64,000 bases of DNA, from contig OU612066.1 of the NCBI GenBank assembly GCA_914767715.1, positions 749,001 through 813,000 of the forward strand. Direction: 5' to 3'. Below the pieces are notes generated by a model. The model did no database searches and was not told the DNA's origin. It saw nothing but the letters and a program-made list of their open reading frames with translations. The position numbers were made by a program, and so were the translations under genes. The DNA comes from Membranipora membranacea (taxonomy: Eukaryota > Bryozoa > Gymnolaemata > Cheilostomatida > Membraniporidae). Position 1 is the first letter of the stretch. Each line of letters opens with the position of its first letter. Shown here piece by piece: positions 1 to 10,700 of this stretch.

Positions 1-144
1 TTGATTTGAAAAAAACAAAGCTTCATGCTTAACGAATTTTTACCAATGGAACTAAATGGAACTTTGCAACAGGCTGTTTTTGATATTAAGCGTCAGCAAA
101 GATTCATTAAACATGACAATGATGCAGACCAGTGAGAATTATAC

Positions 145-950
145 CTGCTGTTTTTTGTCCCAGCTGAATTGATGAGACATTTTTGGCATACACAGGGCCA
201 TAGCAGTCCGAGAAGAATAATTGATCAAAGTGCCGGCAAAATATAACAGCATCATAAACCTCTGTCTGTCACTGTGAATATGATATAGTGATACATGAAT
301 TTGGAACACATTTGATTGAATTTTATGCAAGCAATACATCTATAACATGAGGACAGTATAGCATATGTATGGTGCGGATGTTACGTGTTGGAAATAATAA
401 AGTTTGAAGATAAGCTTGAGATTATTTTCACATGCTACTTTTGATCTATACCATGATAATAATTATAACAACAGCCATACTAATGACGATAAATTATATC
501 ATAGCATGCAGGGAGCCTTCAAAACAAGCAAATAAACAATATTAGAAGCTTTTTTCTCTTGCTCTATCTCAGAAACTTTACAGCATGTAAAAGGAGACAC
601 AATATCGATGTGCTAAGGAGGTGGACCAAGAAGCCATGAAGTGATGATTGAAACAGTATGGGCAGACTATAATTGTTAATTGTTGGTGCGACGTAAACCC
701 AAGTTGTTAAAGTTCTCATGATCATAATTCAATGGAAAGTAAACTGATAAGCACAATTTTGATGTGTCAAGTTCTAGATAAATCTCCCCATGATGAGGTG
801 GCATTTGGCTAATGACAGTTGCGGATTATCAGATTATTATTGTTACCTGGACCATATACGATGTGGAGAATTACCTTCTCCTTTTTCATCATTATCATCT
901 GCTATGATTATTTCTCCTCCAGCAGGGTCTTTTGCTTTGTCATTACCCAT
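145..950 (-). CDS. SLC17A9-like (vesicular nucleotide) transporter, first two coding exons, partial
   Basis: Two minus-strand exons join in phase: 950..847 (ATG at 950, 34 codons plus 2 bases, donor at 846) and 271..145 (acceptor ending at 272, donor at 144). The first encodes an acidic cytosolic N-terminus; the second encodes the first membrane helix and following loop, including MMLLYFAGTLINYSSRTAM and then FSWDKKQQ. This resembles the TM1 region of SLC17A9 (VNUT), where a helix with a C/S-A-R-S/T-x-M segment is followed by S-x-x-F-x-W-x-K-K. SLC17 proteins are 12-TM major-facilitator anion transporters; SLC17A9 loads ATP into vesicles. Only 77 residues are visible and the rest lies left of base 1. 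Another SLC17 member is possible. The intron 272-846 shows no further exon. Confidence 0.62.
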
Positions 951-3547
951 TCTGAGTATATCTACAAATGACAAGAACAGCATTCACCATCAACTTTGTA
1001 GCCACAAGTTAATTTGAGTACAAATGTCGTAGTTTTCTTAACGCTATGGGTAAGATTAATGGTCATTGCAGAATGTGAGAATCCCGTGCTTAAGCTCTAT
1101 ACAGTCATACTTGTTACATAAACGGAGATCTAGAGTCGACAGAAGTTATTTATTTATAAGTATGCCATGTTATGTGTTTGCACTTGGCACAGGTGCAACT
1201 AATCTGTTTAGGTTGGTTATCTTTCCACCGCAGCGACCAATATATTTAACGCGTTTGAGTTCCAAAATGAAAAAGTGACCCACCGGTTATTGTAAACAAA
1301 TTATAAATAGGTAACTAGACCTTTATTGTGGCACTGTCCCTATAGTACAAAGTGACAGAGATGATCAGCGCACATAATCTGTGTAAAGTGTAAAGTGTTT
1401 AGATCAAGGAGTTCTCTGTACCTCCCTGGTTTAGATCTTAGTATATGGTACCATCTGCTTATTGTATCCGACTCTTTACCTTTGCCTCAGCATCAGTTTT
1501 GATGACAAATTTGAGATAATCCAGCTAGTCTCCTTTTCTCTGCTTTACCAACATTGACATCAAAAACTTAACCATCCAGCTCCTTACAATCGGTGAATAT
1601 CACCCGCCACTATGTATCGCTTGATAAGCTTTAAATACAGTAAATTAGATAATTATTATGGCTTGACCAGAGGAAGAATAACCATGGATCTCCTTGCAGT
1701 TCCTTATTCTAACCCATTTCTGCCTGAGTTTGGGCCACACTCGCTGGTTGCAGCCTTCATCTACTGGTTTGTAGGCAAAGAGAGAGGCTAACTTCAAAAG
1801 TGCAACATACCCATTTAGACTCAACAAGGGAGGTGGGGTGCCTCAACATTAACTCATCAATCAGAATGACAAGCATACATTCCATTCATAGGAGTAAGGT
1901 GGGAAACGCCATGTCTGTGTCTGAAAACTGTGTTTCAATATGAGAGTACAGTTCTGTGAGGGCACAAACCAATTTCATGAAAACTCCCGTTGTAAAGGGT
2001 TAGTTGGTACAATCCAATTACTCATACAACATCCTGCAGCACCTCACATACATTGATGTTGCAGGTATTCGTTGCAGACCTGTGGCAATACACAGTCAAA
2101 CAGCCATTATGGTATACGCAGCAAATAGAGCTTTGTGGACTTGCAACATGTAACACCTGCCACTCTTTTGTCATGTTGCATTGTTGTCCAGGTGTTGCTG
2201 TCTGATAATCTGTGGGAGCAGGGAGCAGTGTGGGAGGCCTTGCTGCCCCAAGAACTCATCCGGATGCCTATCGACAACCGCCAGATATCCGCGTGGCATC
2301 CAGTGGTTGCCCGATAGGCATCCGGTTGGCACTTGGACAACCGCGGATTCAAAATAGGCATCTGGTTGCATAAAACGCGGCTGGACACAAATTAGACGGA
2401 GGTGGATGGGTCCATAACAGATGAGGATGGGTTGGAGACACTCATCATCGGGGCGACAAACCCATCCGGATGTCCAAAGTGCCAACCGGATGCCTATTGG
2501 GTTGTTGACAGTCGAGTTGAAAGAATTGAGTCACAACCGGATGGACCTTTTACAGAGATGTGTGGCGGATGGCCATTTACCGGACACATTTTTAGCACAA
2601 CATACATACTCTGCTTAGCCGTAGCTTGGAAGATGTATGAGCCTAGAAAATAATAATATCGACCAACTACCAAATTTATAGCTACACTTAGGGCCTACAC
2701 TATGGGTTAGCTTACATAGGGTAGTAAGGCTTTGTTGTAAGCACTGAAACTGTTATTTCATAAATCAAGACCATAAGAGTTTCACTGGAATATTGTTGAC
2801 TTGGATGCTCCTTTTTTGAAGGCTCCAGTCCATATCTTCTAACCTACAGGAGTAGAGGGCTTCTAGGCCTTAATAACAATCAGGAGCAGCAGGGCCTGGT
2901 CACAAACACACCCACACACACAGCTCAACCAAGGAGTAACTCCTTGGCTCAACAAATTTCAATAATAATCACCACTAGAAGTAGACAGTAGCTAGTAAAG
3001 TAGTAACAAGTGGAATTAACAAGTTCTTCAAGATATGTGTCATACCCTGTTTGAGGGTTCTGGGTGGTTGATACTGAGCTTGAAAACATCCTTGCAAGTC
3101 GCAGGCCAGGTGCCCATGCTTTGGCTGGCCTTCAACAAAGGAGTTAATCACTGCTTGCTTGAACCAAATAGTGGATTTATAGGGAAACATGTAGAGAGCT
3201 GAGACTGTCTGCAAATGCAAATAATTGCCAACATTTGTGTGCAGAGGAAGTGGTTAAACTAGCAGAGATTCTAAGCCACAATGTTGGGGCTCTACAACAG
3301 AGCCCTCAATAATTTCATTATGAGCGCTTGGGCTTAAAATGTGGCACTGCAACATGCTATCGGGAGCACAACATTGAAGGTCGTTTGAGGTCGTTCAATC
3401 AAGTACTCCTTGATTTGATTTGTCTAAGAAAGATCAACTCTAATTGGTTGATTGTTAATGAATCTCCCAACTGATTGTAATGATGTTAGGGATTTCCCAC
3501 TGTCCATAATTAGGGGAAATTACAGCTATTAGAGCCAATACCAATAC
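951..3547. other. Gene-free stretch upstream of the SLC17-like gene
   Basis: No exon chain or recognisable protein on either strand. It should contain the promoter of the SLC17-like gene near 951-1100, but no clear promoter motif is visible. The open frames here show no family resemblance. The one distinct internal structure is the CCGGATG-rich block listed separately. Confidence 0.5.
2255..2595. repeat. Cluster of CCGGATG/CATCCGG motifs, in part inverted
   Basis: The motif CATCCGG or its complement CCGGATG occurs repeatedly (near 2258, 2318, 2462, 2485 and 2538, with decayed versions near 2357 and 2578). A longer shared block reading GGCATCCGGTTGGCACTT occurs near 2316 and inverted near 2473-2491, so part of the cluster is an inverted repeat. 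It is richer in GC and CpG than its surroundings. It may be a decayed MITE or a small satellite. Confidence 0.45.
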
Positions 3548-5170
3548 TGTTGCAAGGGTTGAGTAGATTTTGTTGTAGATGGCTTCGTGGTCGGGAAAGA
3601 AACGTTTATTCGGGGATAACGGAGTTGTGCTTCGGTTGTAAATCTGTGTTTGAGCAAAGTCTTTCAGATTGCCCTCTATTGTTTGGGCTTCAGTTATTCC
3701 CTCATTCTTTACCAAATCTAATCGTTTTTCGCCAACCCTTGCAACTAAAGGGAGCATTCTATAAAAATGATATGAAAAATCTATGTTGTTGAGATTTTAT
3801 ATTCCGACTGGAGAAAAAACAGCTGCAGATAGGATGAGGCAAAGATACTAAGTATTTCATAGTCTTTGGTGGAGGTTTGTGAATAGTCAAAATTACCAAA
3901 TGTTAGGGTAAATAAATGCAAAGAAAAGGAAATTAAATCTACCAAATAGGAATGTAGGTGGAAATTTTGTTGATGCAATGCTGAATGGCCATATATTGCT
4001 TGTCTTCAGATGCTAAAATTAAACTACCCTTATTGTCCTTGGATAATCCTACAGGGCAAACAAATAAACAAAAGGCATAATTAGGAAAGATGTTTCTCAA
4101 TGCAGTGACAGACAAGGTAGCTATAATGATTATCATAGCCGCATTCTAATCAGCCATGGCTGAGTATTTGCACTTACTCTTCCAGTGAAATGTCCATTAT
4201 GAGCCTCAACTGTAGGCAGTTCCAACACAAACTGCTCTTCAAACTTCAGCTGATCCCGACTACATGCTGTCTGTTTTTTCTCAGCAGTTTTTTATACCAC
4301 AGTGTATTTTTTTCGAGCTGAAATTTTATGCAATGACAAAGCTATAAACCAGATTACCAGATTACATGCGCTATCTCCTCTGATAGACTAACTCTTTCTA
4401 TGGAAGCATAATGCTATGTGCCATTGACCTGTACGGATGACTGACAATCGGGAGTGTCACTGACAGTGTGACAAGTGAGCTAAGTTAGAGTGGGATTAAA
4501 TCACAAAATTAATCTAATACCCTAGTGGTATCTCAGTAGATCAACCCACCAACACCAAAACGGTGAAAATAATGTTTAGGATACTTTGGTCCCAGTGTAA
4601 TGATAGTAGGCTACAGAAGATTCATACAATGATATAAGAACAAACAAACATTTATCTTGTGCATTGTATATAGAAATCTCCGGGAGGTAGGAGCCTTTGC
4701 GGGGCAATCCAGTTTATAACTGTCCCGAATGAGTTGGAGCCTCTTGATGGTCCCCGGATGATCTGATTCTTCCTACAGCAAAAAAACAGTGACAGTAATA
4801 TAGAACTATCATATTGTGGATGCTGACTAAAACAAGTTTGTTCCCTGATGACGTAGGTTATAACTAAAAATGTTTTAAAATATCCTTTTGTCAACTGGGA
4901 TCAAACTTGCTCTAGATAGATACTAACAGGGTCATCAAAGTTTTGGTAGATTAATCCTCCAATAAAATATTGAAACCAAATGATTGATGCAAAAAAATCA
5001 TTTGGGAGACATAAAACCAAAAGAGTAAAAATCATGTATAACCATACCTTAATGTCCTCTGCATATTTTCGCTTGTCATTCACATGCTTGTCTTTTCTGT
5101 GCTGACAATGACATGTAAGGTCTATCTTTGTCATCATATTTAATTGATTTTTTACCAATGTCATATGGAT
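3548..5170 (-). CDS. CaRF-like (calcium-responsive transcription factor-like) domain gene, partial, perhaps decayed
   Basis: Four minus-strand exon candidates occur in the expected domain order. 5170..5048 encodes a segment with IDLTCHCQHRKDKHVNDKR. It joins in phase 0 to an exon starting at 4772 with EESDHPGTIKRLQLIRDSYK then LDCPAK. 4266..4178 encodes SRDQLKFEEQFVLELP then AHNGHFTG. 3758..3548 encodes VKNEGITEAQ, then SPNKRFFPDHEAIYNKIY. The order C-H-x-x-x-basic, then S-x-K-L-D-C-P-A-K, then L-P-x-x-x-A-H-x-x-H, then a G-I/V-T helix and R-F/Y-F/Y-P-x-x-x-x-I-x-N is typical of CaRF-like proteins, common in invertebrate genomes and often linked to transposons. The end of the second exon is unclear and the last two exons do not join in phase, so a missing exon or a pseudogene is possible. 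No start or stop codon was assigned. Confidence 0.45.
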
Positions 5171-5761
5171 CTACAACAACAGTCAGCACTGGAAACAAGT
5201 TTGATGAATTATCTAACTTTTTTTAATGTCGTACTAATGCATAGTGAGCTTTCTTCGATGCCTCGGCGAATGAATCCATGTTCTCTATGAACAAGAAAAC
5301 CCGGTAACTCTCAAAAGCAAAGAAAAGGCAGAATTCTGCGATCATCCTTCAGCTCAGCTCATCTTATGATTGTATGAAGTCCGGAATCTATTCAGGCCCT
5401 CATTACTCTAGCAAAAGCCTTTTTTTTCAAACCTATTATAATTTTTTTCATAAATGATCTTTTTATGATATAGCATTACAAATATATAAAAGAAACTTAT
5501 ACGATGTAACAACATACCACAGTTCAGATCATCCAGTAATTTCTCGTTCGCAGCAAATGCTCTATGATTCACATTATTTCATACCCTGTTCAACTTCACA
5601 TTCCGATAAACACGCTAGCAAAAGCTTTATAGGTGAAAACCTCCTTGTTTGTTGCAGCATGGTTGAATTGGAAATGAAGTGAGGAATAGAAAAACCACAT
5701 AGCACTAGACTGGACACACTGCATTCATCTTATATAACTAGCATGCGTAGACATGCTAAAT
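5171..5761. other. Gene-free stretch
   Basis: AT-rich, no coding exon recognised on either strand; only short frames without family resemblance. Confidence 0.4.
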
Positions 5762-5949
5762 CTAGCTACTGTGCATTAGCTGTGTTGGGTGTTATCGACC
5801 CCCCCCCCCCCCCGCAGCTAATGTAAAAATAAAATCAGAATGTAAGTTATCTCCACTTTTTGAATATCTTCAATTTTAGAGTTGTGTCCTCAATAATTAT
5901 CAAACAATAGGGGCGATAACATCCAACACAGCTAATGCACAGTAGCTAG
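5762..5949. mobile_element. Small inverted-repeat element (MITE) with a poly-C run
   Basis: The left end TAGCTACTGTGCATTAGC, continuing through GTGTTGGGTGTTATCG to about 5800, is matched as an inverted repeat by 5909-5948, which ends CACAGTAGCTA. The arms are about 40 bp and the element about 190 bp. A run of about 15 C lies just inside the left arm. The ends are palindromic (CTAG), so the target duplication cannot be defined with confidence. No coding capacity. Confidence 0.6.
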
Positions 5950-6229
5950 GCTACATCAAACTCTACTCCATACAAAACAAACATCACATCTATTATCTAA
6001 AGATGCCGCCCATGTGGTTTTGCTTACAAACAAATAAATGTACACGCCTACCTCAAAATGACCTTCCAATGACCTTCAATTTTGTGCTCCAGATAGCAAA
6101 AATCTATTTCTATAAGGACTCAGAATGAAAAGATAATAATAATATAAATTGAGCGAGGCATGACAAGATTCTGATGGTATATTCAAGGAATTGATCTATT
6201 CCAACAGATCAGCTACAGAAACTAACCAG

Positions 6230-7165
6230 AGATAGCACACAGGATGATATGTAGTTTCTCATATCTGAGAGTGATATCATCAACACCATCAACTGGATTG
6301 CATCATCATGGCTCAATGATCGCAACCTTGCAGTTACAGTCAACGGTGCCAGGTCATCCCCCGTGTGGTAACATCTGGTGTCCCCCAGGGTAGCTGCCTT
6401 GGTCCACTATTATACTTACTATATATTAATGATATGCCTGATAATGTTAAACACTGTTACCAAACTGTATGCTGACGACTCACTCCTATATAAACCAGTC
6501 CAATCACTAAACCATCGGATGAGGGCCTATCACAAACCAATCTAGACTCTTTAATATCATGGGCAGACTCCTACCAAATGAATTTTAACATTAAAAAATG
6601 CGAGCATTCCCGAATATCTAGAGGTCAAGACACCCCCTCTTCTCTATGTAAAATGAATGATGCCGAACTAAAATCTGGTGTAAATACTTTTAAATATCTT
6701 GGTGTAAATATTGACTAAACTTAAATTTGGGATTCATATTATTGAAATCTGTCGGAGAGCATCCGACACACATAACATGCTCATGCGAAGTCTTAAAAGA
6801 GCCCGTCAGCGAACCAGAATATAAAACTCTCTACCGGCCTATTATTGAATATGCATCTCATATTTGGTCACCTCATCTGACTAAATTTAAGAAAATACTT
6901 GAAAACATAAATAGGAAAGCATTTCGCTGGTGTTATAACAGAAAGAAATTCGACCATATATCTGGCCTTATGTTACTTCATGATTGGCCTGACTTGGAAA
7001 CAAGAAGGGTCAATATTGTCAGACGTCTTTTTAATAGAATAATCACAGATGATGCCGCAGTCGACAGGGATAAGTACCTTCCATTCCGAACACAACACCA
7101 GACATGGAGCTACTAGGCATCACATCAACACCGATGTCAGGAAATACTCTTTCCAAATGCGAGCC
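6230..7165 (+). mobile_element. Decayed non-LTR retrotransposon (LINE) reverse transcriptase fragment
   Basis: Across shifting frames the plus strand encodes reverse transcriptase landmarks: a W-I-x-x-W-L-x-D-R segment near 6290, then TSGVPQGSCLGPLLYLLYIND near 6370-6430, then YADDS near 6468, then FKYLGVNID near 6690-6715. An open frame at 6727-7116 resembles the post-RT region (PIIEYASHIWSPHL). Frameshifts and stops separate these parts, so it is dead. The motif set fits Jockey/CR1-type LINEs. The 3' flank near 7199 contains TCGCCGCCCATG, also seen in the tail of the SINE family in this window. Confidence 0.7.
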
Positions 7166-7766
7166 TTGAAATTTACAACATAATCAAGTCTGATGCTTTC
7201 TCGCCGCCCATGAAACTCATGGGTGGTGGGGAGGTATCGGGATGTTCATGTTGTGAATTATTTAATAATGTTTTTAGATATTATACCAATCTCTTGAATC
7301 TAGCTCACTAGTTCTTGATGGCCTACTATCTACTCTGGGGGTTTGTCATCTCACCCTGTGTTTGTGGTTGGTCGTGGGTGGTTGGTTGGAGGGGGGCGGG
7401 TGCAGCTGCAGTTTGACCATAGCCAACCCGCTAGTAGTCATCATTGTATTTTATGTACATGTATATAGTATTTGTCATGTCTTTTTATTCTTATTTTCTT
7501 CATACTAATAACCCACCGGCTGACCATTGAAACGTTGTCCAGCCCAGCTAGCACCACAGGTTGCCATTTGATTTGAAGCCTGTAGTGAAATGTGCCTCTC
7601 AGTTGACGAATACTTATTACAGATTACTGTAAACCATCCCAGCAAATTCTGTTTATTCCTACAGTTGATGATGTTACTACTGACAATTTACTGGATATGA
7701 CTACAGAGGATAATCACAGATCCGACTGTCATCAACGCTGATAAAAATAAAGATCCCTAAGAAAGG
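7166..7766. other. Stretch upstream of HBS1L, presumed promoter region
   Basis: No coding exon. It lies between the dead LINE and the HBS1L start codon and so should hold the HBS1L promoter or 5' UTR; a TATA or initiator cannot be assigned by eye. GT-rich tract at 7339-7415. Confidence 0.35.
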
Positions 7767-10700
7767 ATGTCTAGACATAGGCATTTTCATGCCATAAACC
7801 AGAATTATGATGGTAATTACTGAAGCATCCAATATATGTCACACACAAACACACCTAGTCAGTACTGATCTAGACTGTTCTGGTACTAGTGCATCTACAC
7901 TATGATTCATTCAGTCAGTCAACTTACTTCGTATTGTGACCTTGTCTGATGATGGTGGATTACACTATTATCTATCCCTGATGATCATTGATTAACATAT
8001 ATATTAGGCATATTATATAAATTTAGCAACTCAATTCTCTTCGGAGTTTCTTGCTATCAGGGAGAACTCTCCATGTTGCTATTGACCTTCTGTTGGTATT
8101 GGAGTGTATCTATAATCTGAACTTAAAATGAGTAGGCCTATGTAAGGTCATCTAAACAAGTATGTGGAATTCATAGCGGAAATATCCGCAAGAGTGTTGC
8201 AAAAATTAAATGATAGGGGGAAATCAGATCTAATCACTCTGTTTGGCCCAGCCAGTTTGTATTATGTAGTCATAGATTGTTCATCGGTGGGTTTAGTCAC
8301 ACATTGAGATTATTGGTGTTCTATAGATTACTAGATTCTATGATGATATCATGTTACAGATTATGATGATGGCTATGAGGATGATGAGGATTATGGGTCA
8401 TACAGCGGTAACTCATACAATGATAATTACTGTGTGTCTCCGGGTACCGCTGCTCAATTCACCTTCAACAGAGACAATCGTACTAACTCCTCATTCGCTG
8501 ATTATCTGAGCCGAGAAGATGAACACGAGATTCCCGAGGAGACAGAGGCAGATAACGATGAGGATATCCTGGATACTTCCGCAAATTATCAGAAACCTCA
8601 TCTCAGTGACCAACAAGAAGGTAACAGTCATTGTCATCTTCTGATTCCGCAACGCTAAAATACAAAACCTTATTTGAAATCTAAAAAACAAGTACGAAAA
8701 TGCCTATAACTGCCGAATTATTAGTGATTTTTGTGGACCCACCAACATGACGTCAATAAACTCAATGTGCCAATATAGCTGCAATCATAAAAATCTGTTT
8801 CAAGTTTCAGTTGATATCTAAGTCTTACACACCTGATGATATATAAGTTTCACGCACCTGATTATATACCCATTATTGTTTTAGCTCAGCTGTTGTCTTG
8901 CCTCGATATGATAAGAGATGTGATCGGTGACACAATACCAGATCATATCGTAACTCAAACTGTCATCGATAACCAGTTCAGCGGCGAAAAGGCTCTCGAT
9001 ATTTTACTGGAGAAAAATTCACAGTCACAATGTAAGATAGTAATTTAGCCGAGCTCTTTTTTGATTTTGGAGGCTTTGAGATAAAGCTCGTTCGGTGTAG
9101 TTTCGATGTCAAAAGGAGAGTTATCTGCTCTGTACTCAGTGTGAGCCTTAGATCAAGGAGTACTCCTTGCTAAGACTATCAGTGATAATGTGTCATGTTT
9201 TTGAATGGTATCCTGAGAATAACTCTTATCCATCATTGCTATAAGATGTACGCAGTCAGCTGTTACTATAATGATATGTTATGTTTGTGTAACCAGCGAC
9301 AGCCTCAGGAGCTAAAGGAGACGGTCAAAAACGTCAAGCTAAACAAACACCAGGTAAGCTTTACTTATAATATAAGTGTGTAAACTGCTGTAGAGCCTAC
9401 ATATATGTACCGCTATAATGTGAAGGTCATGGGTATACCGTCTTGTTTTAAATGTAAGATTTCTGACGTGTAGGGTTTTCATGTCAATAAGCTTCACTTG
9501 CAGGAGCTGGTTAGTCAGAAATGAAAAATTGGTGTGATGAGTTTGTATAGACTGTGGTCTGATGAGAGACTTGTATTCTTAAGGGTGGTCATAACACTTT
9601 GCCTTTGTTCTTCTCTTTTCTGATGCTGCTCTTTATCTGATGTCTTGTTGGCACTACTGAAGGTAAGATATGACAACTGATCAAGTTTCCTCCTTTCTGC
9701 CTAACAGCACTAATAATTCTAATCTCTCCGCTAACGCACTCGCTTCTAGTACTGGTGGTCTCAAGCTGAGCCCTCAGTCTGGTACGGGTGGTCTCAAGCT
9801 GAGCCCTCAATCTGGTACTAAACTGTCGATGAGTCCAGCGGCTACCCACAAACTAAGTCTGGGTAATCTGAGTAGGTTAGATCTGAAATCATCGTCATCA
9901 CGTGGGGGCAGCTCACTTAGCAGTCTAGCCAAGAATCATCTCGGAGTGACTCCAATCAACAAATCAAACCAGACAGGAAAGCTAGGACTGAGCAGCTTAA
10001 ATACGGGCGTGGGCAGCAGTAAACTTATACTAGGATTATCTCATAGTAGTAATGCCAAACCTACGCTTAGCCTCTCAAATCTAAGTGTTTCACCCGGGAA
10101 TAAAGCTCCACTGAATCTGGGTAACTTACTAAAGCCTGGACCTCAATCAAAACTTCAACTCTCAGCAGCCATCAAACCAAAACTTCCTACAGCCTCACTC
10201 CAAATATCCACCGAAGAGGACATGGATGTGACACAGACAGTGGGGGAAGCTGAGCCTGAGGACCTGAGAGATGATAAGATTGTGTTCTATGAAGATGAAG
10301 AGAAAGTTAATGAATGTCTTATATCAACATCAGTGTCATTGTTGGGGCAAATACTCTGTCATCATAAATCCGTCTCAGTAAGCAGGCCTGGCCAGGATGG
10401 CTGGTCATACTCTGAACAGCTTAACAGGTCTCATCACAAACACACCGAGACCAAACTACCGTATCACTACGTACAGCCTTTTAACTTCCTCTCTCAGTCA
10501 CCTGATGATGTAGTTATCTCCAAACAAAGAGGAGCATTCACCAGAACAGGAGAAAGTAAGAGATTATCACTACATAGAACTCCTAGTACTTCTCAGTACT
10601 CCTACTCAGTACTGCTACCCAGTACTCCTACTCAGTACTGCTACCCAGCACTCCTACTCAGTACTGCTACCCAGTACTCCTACTCAGTACTGCTACCCAG

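Noticed and set aside
2107-2653. Several overlapping open frames on both strands
   Set aside because: Caused by the local repeat cluster with few stop codons; no splice sites or protein family support them.
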